Notes: generated by a model from the sequence alone, not told the origin. 37,180 nt of DNA from CAYJAZ01 sp964369165 (GCA_964369165.1 CAYJFE010000015.1:1-37180); one strand, 5' to 3'. Shown: positions 24,247-33,563, counted from the first letter of the stretch. Made by a program: numbers and translations.

Positions 24247-25542
24247 ATGAATGTATCTTTAGATGTGAATTACGAAGAACAAACTGCGAAAATTAAAGTT
24301 ATAGGCGTTGGTGGCGGCGGTAATAATGCTATTCAATCTATGATTGACTGCAAACTTACTGGAGTTGATTTTGTTGTTGCAAACACTGATGCTCAAGCTC
24401 TTGCTAAATCTACAGCAAGCGCAACTATTCAACTTGGTAAAGAACTCACAAAAGGCCTTGGCGCTGGTGCAAAACCTGAAGTAGGTAGAGTTGCTGCTGA
24501 AGAAGCTATTGAAGCAATTCGTAAAGAAATTGGCCAAGCAGATATGGTGTTTATCACAGCCGGTATGGGCGGCGGCACAGGAACTGGCGCAGCTCCTATT
24601 GTTGCAAAAGTTGCTAAAGAGCAGGGCGCACTTACTGTTGGTGTTGTGACAAAGCCATTTCCTTTTGAAGGACCACGTCGTATGAGTTCTGCGGAAAAAG
24701 GTATTTCAGAACTTTCTGAACATATCGATTCACTCATTGTTATTCCTAATGCTCGTCTTTTAAGCTCAGGCGCGAAAAATGCAAAGTTTAAAGAAATGCT
24801 TTCTGTAGCTGATAAAGTTCTTTATTCCGCAGTTCGTGGTATTACTGACCTTATCACTCGCCCAGGTGTTATCAATGCTGACTTTGCAGATGTAAAAACC
24901 ATTATGCAAGAAAGAGGCATGGCTTTGATGGGCACAGGTAAAGCAAGTGGCGAACATCGTGCAAGAGAAGCTGCTGAAATGGCAATTGCTTCACCATTAC
25001 TTGAAGAAGTTTCAATCCAAGGCGCGAAAGGTTTGCTTGTTAATATTTCAGCTACTGAAGATATTTTGATGGACGAATACGAAGAAGCAAATAATTACAT
25101 CACACAATTAGTGGGTGAAGATGCTGATATTATTACAGCTATCTCAACTGACCCTGATGCAGGCGATGAACTTACAGTTACAGTTGTTGCTACTGGTCTT
25201 GATATGTCTTCACAGCTTATTCCTTCTGCACCTGCTAAAAAAGTAAGTGCGGATACTATTGATTTCAATAGACCAACACAAAATACTGAATCTATGTATG
25301 CTCCACAGCCTGTGAATGTTCAAGCTGCACAATCACAAGTGCACGCACACGCTTCACTCACAGCACTCAACACTGCATACCCAAATCTCGATTTCAATGA
25401 AAATGATGCGAATATTCCAGCATATCTTAGAAATCAAAATAGAAGAAATCAACAGCGTGCGCATAATCCTGGTGCAAATGAATTCTTGTTCTCTGAAGAA
25501 GAAACAGAATTACCAACATTTATGCATAGGCAGGCAAATTAA
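24247..25542 (+). CDS. ftsZ: Cell division protein FtsZ
   Basis: Tubulin-like GTPase forming the Z ring. The 431 residues show GVGGGGNNA near 20-28, the tubulin signature GGGTGTG at 108-114, the FPFEGPRR segment and the T7-loop region with NADFADVKTIM. After the C-terminal domain comes a linker rich in Gln, Asn and Pro from about 315. Two peptides resemble the conserved C-terminal tail: NIPAYLRNQ at 389-397, then ELPTFMHRQAN as the last 11 residues. I chose the ATG at 24247 because GGAGG lies 8 bases upstream; the TTG at 24232 is part of the Shine-Dalgarno region. It ends before a strong terminator and forms a unit with ftsA. Confidence 0.97.
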   Translation: MNVSLDVNYEEQTAKIKVIGVGGGGNNAIQSMIDCKLTGVDFVVANTDAQALAKSTASATIQLGKELTKGLGAGAKPEVGRVAAEEAIEAIRKEIGQADMVFITAGMGGGTGTGAAPIVAKVAKEQGALTVGVVTKPFPFEGPRRMSSAEKGISELSEHIDSLIVIPNARLLSSGAKNAKFKEMLSVADKVLYSAVRGITDLITRPGVINADFADVKTIMQERGMALMGTGKASGEHRAREAAEMAIASPLLEEVSIQGAKGLLVNISATEDILMDEYEEANNYITQLVGEDADIITAISTDPDAGDELTVTVVATGLDMSSQLIPSAPAKKVSADTIDFNRPTQNTESMYAPQPVNVQAAQSQVHAHASLTALNTAYPNLDFNENDANIPAYLRNQNRRNQQRAHNPGANEFLFSEEETELPTFMHRQAN

Positions 25543-25591
25543 AAATATATTCAAACTCAACCTCCAATTTGACTTTTGAATAAAAATAGAG

Positions 25592-25625
25592 CCGTATCTT
25601 CACTTGTGAGGACACGGTTTTATTT
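25592..25625 (+). terminator. Intrinsic terminator after ftsZ
   Basis: A 12-position stem (CCGTATCTTCAC with GTGAGGACACGG, one A-C mismatch and one G-U pair) with a 2-base gap is followed by a T-rich run from 25617. About 50 bp after the ftsZ stop. Confidence 0.85.
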
Positions 25626-25656
25626 TGTTTAAATCACGCTAACTTTTTATGCTTAC

Positions 25657-25689
25657 AAAAAAACCGACTCTTTATTGCTAGAGAGTCGG
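25657..25689 (-). terminator. Intrinsic terminator of the glnN-dapF-dapL operon
   Basis: On the minus strand, an 8-bp stem CCGACTCT/AGAGTCGG (plus 25664-25689) is followed by seven T (plus 25657-25663). It lies 25 bp past the dapL stop. The other face also has a T-rich tail (CTTTATTTTTTT), so it may act in both directions as a backstop for ftsZ. Confidence 0.85.
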
Positions 25690-25714
25690 CTTTATTTTTT
25701 TATGAAGAATTGGC

Positions 25715-26941
25715 TTATTTAAATATCTTTTCCAATCTTTTCAAAGCTTCGTCAACATTTGCAGTATTTGCAAAAGCTGTGAGGCGAACATAGCCTTCAC
25801 CTGAAAGTCCAAAGCCAACGCCTGGTGTTGAAACAACGTGCGCTTCGTCAAGAAGTTTTTGGAAAAAGTCCCATGAAGGTATATTGTTTGGAGTGTTTAT
25901 CCAGATATACGGTGCCTGCTCGCCACCATAAACAGTCAAGCCCCATTCTTTGAGCTTAGAGGCAATCTTCTTTGCATTTGCCATATAGCCAGCAACTAAG
26001 GCTTTGATTTCTTCTTGGCCTTCTGTTGAATAGATTGCTTCTGCCGCTTTTTGAACAATATATGGGCAACCGTTAAACTTCGTGCATTGACGGCGGTTCC
26101 ACATATCACGCAATTTCATTTCTCTGCCTTTTGCGTCATAGCCAATCACTGTTTTAGGCACTACTACATAGCCGCAGCGTAATCCTGTAAAGCCAGCTGT
26201 TTTTGAAAATGAACGAAATTCAATAGCCACTTCTTCTGCGCCCTCAACTTCATATATGGAGTGAGGAATATCAGGGGATTGAATAAAGGCTTCATAGGCT
26301 GAATCAAAAAGAATAATGGCTTTATTTGCTTTTGCATAATCTACCCAAACTTTCAACTCTTCTTTTGTAAGCACTGAGCCTGTAGGATTATTAGGATAGC
26401 AAAGATAGATGCAAGAAGGCGTGGTTTTAGGTAATTGTGGAATGAAATTGTTTTCTTTTGTGCAAGGAAGATAAATAAGCTTATCCCATTGCGAACCATT
26501 CCAAGTGCCAGCACGGCCGCTCATAGCATTAGAATCAACATAAACAGGGTATACAGGGTCAGTCACAGCAATAAGGCTGTCTTCTGCGAAAAGCTCTTGA
26601 AAATTACCTACATCGCTTTTTGCGCCATCACTGACAAATATATCATCGGCAGAAATATTTATGCCACGGCTCTTATAAGAACATTCTGCAATTTTCTCAC
26701 GTAAGAAAGCATAACCTTGCTCTGGGCCATAGCCTTTGAAAGTTTCGGCTTTGCCCATTTCATCTACAGCATTATGCAAAGCTTTCAACACAGCAGGGGT
26801 GAGTGGCTGAGTGACATCGCCAATGCCAAGGCTGATCACATTTGCCTCTGGATTTGCTTCTTTAAAAGCTTGCACTCTTTTTGCTATATCAGAAAAAAGA
26901 TAAGATGCTGGAAAGTCAGCATAATTCTCATTAATTTTCAT
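25715..26941 (-). CDS. dapL: LL-diaminopimelate aminotransferase
   Basis: PLP enzyme (class I/II fold) that makes LL-diaminopimelate from tetrahydrodipicolinate in one step with glutamate as amino donor, bypassing the DapC/D/E steps. The 408 residues include ISLGIGDVTQPL, GYGPEQGY, SDGAKSDVGN, CYPNNPTGS, the PLP lysine in SFSKTAGFTGLRCG, and APYIWI near the C terminus. I chose the start at 26941 because GGAG lies 7 bases upstream and the ATG overlaps the dapF stop by 11 bases; an upstream in-frame ATG at 26974 lies inside dapF. The product is the substrate of DapF, encoded immediately upstream. Confidence 0.94.
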   Translation of the reverse strand: MKINENYADFPASYLFSDIAKRVQAFKEANPEANVISLGIGDVTQPLTPAVLKALHNAVDEMGKAETFKGYGPEQGYAFLREKIAECSYKSRGINISADDIFVSDGAKSDVGNFQELFAEDSLIAVTDPVYPVYVDSNAMSGRAGTWNGSQWDKLIYLPCTKENNFIPQLPKTTPSCIYLCYPNNPTGSVLTKEELKVWVDYAKANKAIILFDSAYEAFIQSPDIPHSIYEVEGAEEVAIEFRSFSKTAGFTGLRCGYVVVPKTVIGYDAKGREMKLRDMWNRRQCTKFNGCPYIVQKAAEAIYSTEGQEEIKALVAGYMANAKKIASKLKEWGLTVYGGEQAPYIWINTPNNIPSWDFFQKLLDEAHVVSTPGVGFGLSGEGYVRLTAFANTANVDEALKRLEKIFK

Positions 26942-27773
26942 AAAATTCTCCTTCAAATACAAGGCTTGCTTCACCTTTCATAAATATATGGTCGTTTTCA
27001 CGCCAATCAATTTCTAATGAACCGCCGTTTAGTACGACTTCAACTTTTCTATCTGTATGCCCTAATCTTGAGCAGATTAAAGCCGTTGCACACGCGCCAG
27101 TGCCGCAGGCTTCTGTTTCACCAGAGCCACGTTCCCACACACGCATACGAACTTTTGTTTTATCAATAAGTTGTACAAATTCCACATTGATTTTCTTAGG
27201 AAAAAGGCTGTGACATTCAAGGGCAGGGCCTATTTTAGTCAAATCCATATTTTCCACATCGTCCACAAAGATAATAGCATGAGGATTACCTACAGACACG
27301 CAAGAAGCAATAAATTTTTGCCCCAAAGCTTCAATTTCTATATTCAAAGCTTCTTCGCTTTCAACAGCTACAGGGATATCCTTAGATTTCCAATAAGGCG
27401 TGCCCATATCAACAATTACGCTATGCACCTTGCCATTTTCCACAAAGAGTTCTAATTCTTTGTTTCCAGCTAGTGTTTCAACAAGAAATTTTGCCGAATT
27501 TACAAGTTTATTTTCATAAGCAAATTTGCCTACACAACGTATAGCATTGCCGCACATTTCAGCTTCAGATCCGTCATTATTAAACATTCTCATGCGAACT
27601 TGCGCATTACTTTCTTTTGAAGCTGGCATAATAAGCACAATGCCATCTGAGCCAATGCCTTTATGTCTATCACTCATAAGAGGTGCAAGCTTTTCAGGCT
27701 CTTTCACATCAACTTCAAAAGCATTGATATAGACATAATCATTGCCAATGCCATGCATTTTTGTAAATTTCAT
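26931..27773 (-). CDS. dapF: Diaminopimelate epimerase
   Basis: Converts LL- to meso-diaminopimelate for peptidoglycan and lysine; cofactor-free two-cysteine mechanism. The 280 residues include KMHGIGNDY at the N terminus, the first catalytic Cys74 in MCGNAIRC, GNPHAI, and the second Cys223 in EACGTGACA with the preceding GSGET. The start at 27773 has AGGAG five bases upstream, overlapping the glnN stop; a longer frame from 27794 would overlap glnN and add seven residues. It overlaps dapL by 11 bases, suggesting translational coupling of the two consecutive pathway steps. Confidence 0.96.
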   Translation of the reverse strand: MKFTKMHGIGNDYVYINAFEVDVKEPEKLAPLMSDRHKGIGSDGIVLIMPASKESNAQVRMRMFNNDGSEAEMCGNAIRCVGKFAYENKLVNSAKFLVETLAGNKELELFVENGKVHSVIVDMGTPYWKSKDIPVAVESEEALNIEIEALGQKFIASCVSVGNPHAIIFVDDVENMDLTKIGPALECHSLFPKKINVEFVQLIDKTKVRMRVWERGSGETEACGTGACATALICSRLGHTDRKVEVVLNGGSLEIDWRENDHIFMKGEASLVFEGEFYEN

Positions 27774-27781
27774 TTTCGCTC

Positions 27782-29974
27782 CTAATGCGTCCAAAGGAGT
27801 TCGTGATATTTTGGCAAGGTCCAGTCGCTATCGTCAATGACTTGCTCAAGATTATCTGAGAACATACGGCATTTATTCATAAGTGGAATAATTTTTTGCA
27901 GAATAAAATCAGCTTGCACAAAACTTGAGTCTAATGTGCCAATTTCTTTTAGACAATTTTCAAGCTTCACAATATGCATTGCAAGGCCTTTGTGATTTTT
28001 CTTAATGTAGTCAAAAGATTCTTGTTCAAGAGTGTAATCGTCGGTGACTTGCTTTGTGGCTATAAGAAGCTCTGCCGCTGATTTCTGCGCTTTTTGCACT
28101 ACAGGCAAGACACGTTCTTTGAAAAGGCTTAGAGCAACAGAAGCTTCAATGCAGACTGTTTTCACATAGGTTTCAAAGAGAATTTCTTGGCGTGAATAGA
28201 CTTCAGTTTCTGTTAAAACCTTTGTTCTTTCAAATACTTCAACAACATGAGGTTCGGTGAAACGCTTAAGCCCTTCAACTGTGTTTGGAAGGTTTAATAA
28301 ACCTCTTTTTGCAGCTTCTTCATGCCATTCTTTTGAATAACCATTGCCATTGAATACAACAGGCATATGCTTTTTGAAAATCTTTGGCAAAAGCACGCCT
28401 AGAGCTTCTTGCAAGTTTTTGCCTGTGGCTATTTCAGCTTCAATTTCATTAGCAATGTCTTCAAGTGCAACCGCTATTGAAGCATTGAGGGTGAAGTTGA
28501 TTGGCGAAACAGATTGTGATGAACCAACAGCTCTAAATTCAAATTTATTTCCTGTAAAAGCAAAAGGTGAAGTTCTGTTTCTGTCAGAATAATCACGTGG
28601 AAGTTGTGGCAAGGAAGAAACACCGATTTGCAAGCTGTCTTGCTTTGTAGAAAGAGAATCACCGCCAGCAATGATAGTTTCTAAAACGTCTGTAAGAAGT
28701 TCGCCAAGATAGACAGAAGTGATGGCAGGAGGCGCTTCGTTTGCACCTAGGCGGTGATCATTACCAGCACCAATTGTGCCAAGACGTAGCACATCAGAAC
28801 TTTCATGCACAGCTTTTAAAATAGCTGCTAAAAATACTAAGAATTGCGCGTTTTCAAGTGGCGTATCGCCTGGATCAATAAGATTATTACCTTCTGAATC
28901 GCATAAAGACCAGTTGTTATGCTTACCACTGCCGTTTACTCCGGCAAATGGTTTTTCGTGTAAAAGGCAAACAAAATTATGCTCAGCCGCAACAGCACGC
29001 AAGATATTCATAGTCATCATATTGTGGTCAGTTGCAAGATTTGTTTCTTCATACATAGGCGCAAGCTCAAATTGCCCTGGCGCAACTTCATTGTGACGCG
29101 TATGTACAGGAATACCAAGAGCAAAGAGGCGCACCTCAACCTCTTGCATAAATGCCATAACGCGTGGCGGAGTCGCTCCAAAATAATGGTCTTCCATTTC
29201 TTGCCCTTTTGTGGATTGCGCGCCTAAAAGCGTGCGTCCAGTAAGGAGAATATCAGGCCTAAGAGCGGCAAGGCGTGAATCGACAAGGAAATATTCTTGT
29301 TCAACGCCAGCCATTGTGCGCACAAATTCAGCTTTTTCATTGCCAAATATACGCAAAATACGAAGCGCAGATTTTGAAATGGCTTCAATAGAACGAAGAA
29401 GAGGGATTTTTCTATCTAAAGCTTCGCCAGAATAAGAATAGAAAACAGTAGGAATATGAAGGGTATGGCCATATTTCCCTGACATTAAAAAGGCAGGAAC
29501 AGTTGGATCCCAAGCAGTATATCCACGAGCTTCAAAGGTGGAGCGTATGCCACCAGAAGGAAAAGAAGAAGCGTCAGGTTCGCCGCAGATCAACATTTTG
29601 CCTGAAAATTTATTGATAAGATAGCCATCGGAAGCAGGGGAGTAGAAGGCATCGTGTTTTTCAGCTGTAGTGCCTGTCATCGGTTGAAACCAGTGGGCAA
29701 AGTGCGTGGCACCGTGTTCTATAGCCCAATCTTTCATAGCACCAGCCACAACGCTTGCAACTTCTTCAGTGAGTTGCTCGCCTTTATTGATCACTCTTTC
29801 CATGAATTTATACACATCTTCAGGAAGGCGTTGGCGCATAGCGTGTATATTAAAAACGTCCTTGCCCCACACTTTTTCAATGTTGAATTGTGGTTTTAAG
29901 GAGCTTAGATGCGAGGAAACACTGCCGTCGTTCACACTTGCTTGTAAAATAGCTTGATTTCTTATCGAACTCAT
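27782..29974 (-). CDS. glnN: Glutamine synthetase type III
   Basis: ATP-dependent ligation of ammonia to glutamate. At 730 residues it is the long GSIII type (GSI is about 470). Seen: an N-terminal GSIII domain ending near residue 120, THFAHWFQPMTG, EVAPGQFELAP and the nucleotide/glutamate region KPFAGVNGSGKHNNWS, NDHRLGANEAPPA, then PLPRDYSDRNRTSPFAF-like GSIII segments (here LPQLPRDYSDRNRTSPF), FEFRAVGSSQS and a helical C-terminal extension. GSIII is not expected to be adenylylated like GSI. AAGGA lies 6 bases before the ATG. The gene is 8 bp upstream of dapF and first in the operon; its intergenic region with ogt holds two AGTCAAT repeats. Confidence 0.95.
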   Translation of the reverse strand: MSSIRNQAILQASVNDGSVSSHLSSLKPQFNIEKVWGKDVFNIHAMRQRLPEDVYKFMERVINKGEQLTEEVASVVAGAMKDWAIEHGATHFAHWFQPMTGTTAEKHDAFYSPASDGYLINKFSGKMLICGEPDASSFPSGGIRSTFEARGYTAWDPTVPAFLMSGKYGHTLHIPTVFYSYSGEALDRKIPLLRSIEAISKSALRILRIFGNEKAEFVRTMAGVEQEYFLVDSRLAALRPDILLTGRTLLGAQSTKGQEMEDHYFGATPPRVMAFMQEVEVRLFALGIPVHTRHNEVAPGQFELAPMYEETNLATDHNMMTMNILRAVAAEHNFVCLLHEKPFAGVNGSGKHNNWSLCDSEGNNLIDPGDTPLENAQFLVFLAAILKAVHESSDVLRLGTIGAGNDHRLGANEAPPAITSVYLGELLTDVLETIIAGGDSLSTKQDSLQIGVSSLPQLPRDYSDRNRTSPFAFTGNKFEFRAVGSSQSVSPINFTLNASIAVALEDIANEIEAEIATGKNLQEALGVLLPKIFKKHMPVVFNGNGYSKEWHEEAAKRGLLNLPNTVEGLKRFTEPHVVEVFERTKVLTETEVYSRQEILFETYVKTVCIEASVALSLFKERVLPVVQKAQKSAAELLIATKQVTDDYTLEQESFDYIKKNHKGLAMHIVKLENCLKEIGTLDSSFVQADFILQKIIPLMNKCRMFSDNLEQVIDDSDWTLPKYHELLWTH

Positions 29975-30070
29975 GTTTTTTCCTTTATTTTATAAGGGAT
30001 ATTTACAGATTTATAACAAATTTTGCCCATTTATTAGACAACAAAAACATTTTATAGATTAATTAATTAA

Positions 30071-30098
30071 AGTCAATTTTTTTTCACATTGAGTCAAT
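30071..30098. promoter_or_regulatory. Two AGTCAAT repeats 21 bp apart between glnN and ogt
   Basis: AGTCAAT occurs at 30071-30077 and 30092-30098, two helical turns apart, about 100 bp upstream of the glnN start and 90 bp upstream of ogt. The second copy is part of ATTGAGTCAAT, symmetric except at its centre. The spacing would suit two bound dimers on one DNA face, but the AT-rich setting makes this weak evidence. I see no sigma54 -24/-12 element here. Confidence 0.3.
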
Positions 30099-30183
30099 AT
30101 TTAGCAATTTCTTACTTAAGTTTTTTATAGATTTTTTTCATAAATTATGTGATAATACAATGAAAAGAGAATTGGAGCAGAAA

Positions 30184-30660
30184 ATGGAACATTTTGCAAT
30201 ATACGAAACGAAATTTGGCTTTTTTGAAATTGGATATAGTCACGATACTATTATCTTTTTAGAAAAATTACACGATACAACTATCAATGATTTTGGAAAG
30301 AAAACAGCCTTGACAGATAAAGTTTTCAGTCAACTTCTTGAATATTTTGAAGGCAAAAGAAAGGAATTTGATTTTCCTTATGAAATGCGTGGGACTGACT
30401 TTCAAAAGAAAGTTTGGCAAGCGCTTTGTGATATTCCTTATGGCGAAACTCGCTCATATAAAGATATAGCCATAGCTATTGGTAACCCTAAAGCTTGTAG
30501 AGCGATTGGCTTAGCAAATAATAAAAATCCAATTTCAATTGCTGTGCCTTGCCATCGAGTTATTGGCTCAAATGGCAAGCTTGTTGGCTATGCTGGTGGG
30601 CTTGATATGAAAGAGAGCTTACTTAATATGGAAAAGAAATGCTCTTCCCTCAAGCGATAA
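30184..30660 (+). CDS. ogt: Methylated-DNA--[protein]-cysteine S-methyltransferase
   Basis: Suicide repair protein that takes O6-methyl groups from guanine. The 158 residues contain the wing-helix DNA-binding region (FQKKVWQALCDIPYGETRSYKDIA), RAIGLANNKNP and the acceptor motif PCHRV with Cys123, then GYAGGL. The start at 30184 is chosen for GGAG about 8 bases upstream; an in-frame ATG at 30160 has no Shine-Dalgarno. There is no Ada-type regulatory domain. It is a single gene, divergent from glnN and convergent with the flavoprotein gene, with only 13 bp between stop codons. Confidence 0.94.
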   Translation: MEHFAIYETKFGFFEIGYSHDTIIFLEKLHDTTINDFGKKTALTDKVFSQLLEYFEGKRKEFDFPYEMRGTDFQKKVWQALCDIPYGETRSYKDIAIAIGNPKACRAIGLANNKNPISIAVPCHRVIGSNGKLVGYAGGLDMKESLLNMEKKCSSLKR

Positions 30661-30673
30661 CTAGTTAGATTTA

Positions 30674-31849
30674 TTAAACTTTAAGATAGTCTTGAATAGC
30701 GCAATAGGCAGAAGCAAGGGCAAAATGAATATTGTAACCTCCTAAATGCCCTGTAATATCCATGACTTCGCCAATAATGTAAAGGTTTTCATTCTTATAA
30801 GCTTGCATACTTTTAGGATTGATTTCTTTTGTGAGAATGCCATTTTTTGCTGCCTCTGCTTTTGTGAGAGGGGCGATAGTGTAGTCTTTAATCTTGTAAG
30901 AATTGAGCGCATTTTCTAAGTCAGCTCTTTGCTTTTTTGAAAGCTCAGCAACTTTTTTCTCTTGTAATTCTTGAGGGATAAGAGCATAAACCAGCCTGTC
31001 AGGAAGATGTCGCATAAAAAGATTTTTTACAAGCAATTTTCCATTCTTAGGCTCGTGGCAAAGAGTTTTGACATTCTCAGTTGGTAGAAAATCAATAATA
31101 AATTCAGTATGTTCACTACTTGAAGAGTAGCAAGAAAGCAAAAGTACAGCTGGGCCAGAAATGCCTGTATGTGTGAAGAGAAGAGGGCGAATAATCTTTT
31201 TATTATTGATACTTATACCCACATCAAGGCTTATGCCCGAAAGTTTAGTGAGAGGGGAGGAAGAAGGCAAGTGAAAAGGACTAAGGCAAGGCTCAAAGGC
31301 GTGCGCTTCAAGACCTAAATCACGTGCAATATCAATGCCTTTGTCAGATGCACCTATTTGAGGGTATGCCGACGAACCCGTGGCAAGAATGACTTTCTTT
31401 GCCTTAAAAATTCCTTGAGAGCTTTTGATATGAAAAATCTCATCTTCATAAGAAAGTTCAAAAATTTCAGCGTCATGCACTATTGGCAAATCTTCAGCTA
31501 AAGCATTGCGAAATTCTTTGGCAGAAATGAGTGAAAAAATCTGCCCAAAATCTCTTTCTTCAAGTGGAATATCAAGAGCATAAAATAAATCCAGCGCTTT
31601 TCTATAAGGGAATTTTTTTAAAGCATAGTCAACAAAATCAGGGTCTTGACCTATATAGTGTTGAGAGGAAAGGTGCTTATTAGTCAAATTTCCCTTGCCG
31701 CCTCCAGCTACAAGAAGTTTTTTGCCTGCTTCGTCGTTTTTTTCAAGTATAAGGAATGATTTTACATCTGCCCTATTGAGTAAAAAACCTGCAAAAAGCC
31801 CTGCTGTGCCTGCGCCTAATATAATTAAATCAAATACTTGTTTATGCAT
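30674..31849 (-). CDS. HI0933/YhiN-family FAD-dependent oxidoreductase
   Basis: A 391-residue flavoprotein of the HI0933 family (BaiN-like). Seen: FAD Rossmann motif LGAGTAG (GAGTAG 12-17), the family signature region at 46-57 reading GGGKGNLTN, ATGSSAYPQIGASDKG, THTGISGPAVL and the C-terminal GEVMDITGHLGGYNIHFALASA. In most members the signature is GGGRCN; here Arg-Cys is replaced by Lys-Gly. The physiological reaction of the family is poorly known, and I do not assign one. It overlaps the glycosyltransferase gene by 8 bases (ATGCATAA), so it is last in the ispDF operon by coupling. Confidence 0.88.
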   Translation of the reverse strand: MHKQVFDLIILGAGTAGLFAGFLLNRADVKSFLILEKNDEAGKKLLVAGGGKGNLTNKHLSSQHYIGQDPDFVDYALKKFPYRKALDLFYALDIPLEERDFGQIFSLISAKEFRNALAEDLPIVHDAEIFELSYEDEIFHIKSSQGIFKAKKVILATGSSAYPQIGASDKGIDIARDLGLEAHAFEPCLSPFHLPSSSPLTKLSGISLDVGISINNKKIIRPLLFTHTGISGPAVLLLSCYSSSSEHTEFIIDFLPTENVKTLCHEPKNGKLLVKNLFMRHLPDRLVYALIPQELQEKKVAELSKKQRADLENALNSYKIKDYTIAPLTKAEAAKNGILTKEINPKSMQAYKNENLYIIGEVMDITGHLGGYNIHFALASAYCAIQDYLKV

Positions 31850-33563
31850 ATCTTTCTTTCGCTATTTTAATAATTGTGTCTATGCGGTGTTGCCAAGTGT
31901 GTTCTTGAAGAATTCTTTTACGTCCGCTCTCGATAATCTTTGTTCTTGCTCTTTCATTGTGAAGATAAAAATCTATTAAATCAGGTATTTCTTCCGTTGA
32001 TTTATAAGATATAATTTCCTTGCCGCTTTCTAAAAGATTGTCCATTTGTGAGCGCCAGTCAGTTATAACAAAAGAGTTTGTTGCAGGAACATCAAAAATC
32101 CTTTGATTGACGGCATTTTTCATTTGTTGAGAAGTGGAATTGAAATTTATTTTTGAATGGCAATAAAAAATTGGCAATTCATCGTAATAAGAAAGTACAT
32201 TTATATATTTGTAATCAATAGATTTTTTATTTTCTTTTTCATATATTTCTATGGCTCTTTTCCAAGCGGTATCGCCAACTATAAGGGGCTTGTAGGGGAA
32301 AATTGATTTCACACAATCAAATCTATACATTCTTGTGGCTTCCCAAGTAATTGCAGTTTCAAACGCCAATTGTTTGTCTATTGCGCCCAAAGCTTGATAA
32401 TAGGGAGTAAGTTCTTGAAATGATTCTTCTAAACAATTATAAACTGAATGTTCTTTCGATTGAATAAAGGCTCTTGCTATTTCTTTAAAAGAAGAAAGCA
32501 ATTCTTTTGGAATATCAGCACGTTTTAATGCAGATGCCACTTTTGTGCGCATAGAATTACCTACAAAAGAAACATCCGCCTTCCATGCTTTATTATAGTT
32601 TTTTTGATGATTTTTAGGGCTAAACCTTTCAGGGTCTGTACCTAATGGTAGGTAGTGCACATAGTCATAACCAGCTTGATTTAATGAAGGAATATTATCA
32701 GCATCATAGGTGAAGATAGTAAGCCAATCACAAGAAAGTTTAGGATATGAAGAGAGCACAAGATGCGGATTATCCACAAACCAAGACATTAAAGGTAGTT
32801 CAAGCCTTGCAAGAAGATCAGTTAAAACGCCTTCTCTGTCAACGCCGAGATGGTTCATCGTCAAAACGCAATCTGGTTGAAATTGCGTGACAGCTTCTAA
32901 AAGAGTGCGAACAAATGATTCTTGCAGCATTGATTCATCTTCTAATATCAATAACTTATGCTCAATGCCAGAATTTTTGCAAGCATTTACAAGTTCACCC
33001 ATTAAAAAGTATTTACTCGTAATAAGTAGTATTTTCGGTTTGTCAGTCTGAAATCTTTTTTTGCGAACTTTCGACCAAAAATCAAATTTAAATGAAGCTT
33101 GTAGTTTTTCATACATATCTTTGTAATAGGCTGAATCTAAACGCAAATATTGTGAATTAACTAAGGGGAAAAGGGGCAAATCTTTATGTCCTTTTTGCCA
33201 AGCAGTCAGGGCAATTAAAGCTTTTCTATTGTCTTTTTCTTGAATAAGAAATACGCGAGGATTTGAAAGGATTTTAGTGACTATTTCATTATATTCCGCT
33301 ATGTGAATAAAGTCTTCTTTGTCGATAATACATACAGGCAATGTTTCATCAGTATTTTCAAGTAATTGCTCAATGGCATAACAAAAACCAAGCCCAAGAA
33401 AAACTGGTAAAACTTCTTTTTTTTCTCTTTCTTTAAACTGTTCAAAAAGCTTTAATTCTCTTTTTTCTCCAAAGTTTCCCAAAAGAAGAATTTTTTTGTC
33501 TTCAGTAATTATTTCAATATCTTTTAACGTATTATCAGGGGAAAAAATACATTGAGTTTTCAT
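31842..33563 (-). CDS. CgeB/DUF3880-like glycosyltransferase
   Basis: 573 residues, predicted cytoplasmic, with no membrane segment. The N-terminal 150 residues are not recognised. Residues about 170-330 resemble the DUF3880 region (KILLITSKYFLMGELVNAC, FQPDCVLTMNHLGVDREGVLTDLL, SWFVDNPHL, YLPLGTDPERF). Residues about 340-570 resemble the CgeB-type group 1 transferase domain (VSFVGNS, YYDELPIFYCHSKINFNSTS, NQRIFDVPATNSFVITDWR), where the sugar nucleotide would bind. The acceptor and donor are unknown; surface glycan or protein glycosylation is a reasonable guess. AAGGAAAG precedes the ATG, 9 bp after ispDF, and the flavoprotein gene overlaps its end. Confidence 0.75.
   Translation of the reverse strand: MKTQCIFSPDNTLKDIEIITEDKKILLLGNFGEKRELKLFEQFKEREKKEVLPVFLGLGFCYAIEQLLENTDETLPVCIIDKEDFIHIAEYNEIVTKILSNPRVFLIQEKDNRKALIALTAWQKGHKDLPLFPLVNSQYLRLDSAYYKDMYEKLQASFKFDFWSKVRKKRFQTDKPKILLITSKYFLMGELVNACKNSGIEHKLLILEDESMLQESFVRTLLEAVTQFQPDCVLTMNHLGVDREGVLTDLLARLELPLMSWFVDNPHLVLSSYPKLSCDWLTIFTYDADNIPSLNQAGYDYVHYLPLGTDPERFSPKNHQKNYNKAWKADVSFVGNSMRTKVASALKRADIPKELLSSFKEIARAFIQSKEHSVYNCLEESFQELTPYYQALGAIDKQLAFETAITWEATRMYRFDCVKSIFPYKPLIVGDTAWKRAIEIYEKENKKSIDYKYINVLSYYDELPIFYCHSKINFNSTSQQMKNAVNQRIFDVPATNSFVITDWRSQMDNLLESGKEIISYKSTEEIPDLIDFYLHNERARTKIIESGRKRILQEHTWQHRIDTIIKIAKERYA

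Noticed and set aside
30661..30673. Terminator between convergent ogt and the flavoprotein gene
   Set aside because: Only 13 bp separate the stops and no hairpin is visible; transcripts probably overlap or end inside the opposite gene.
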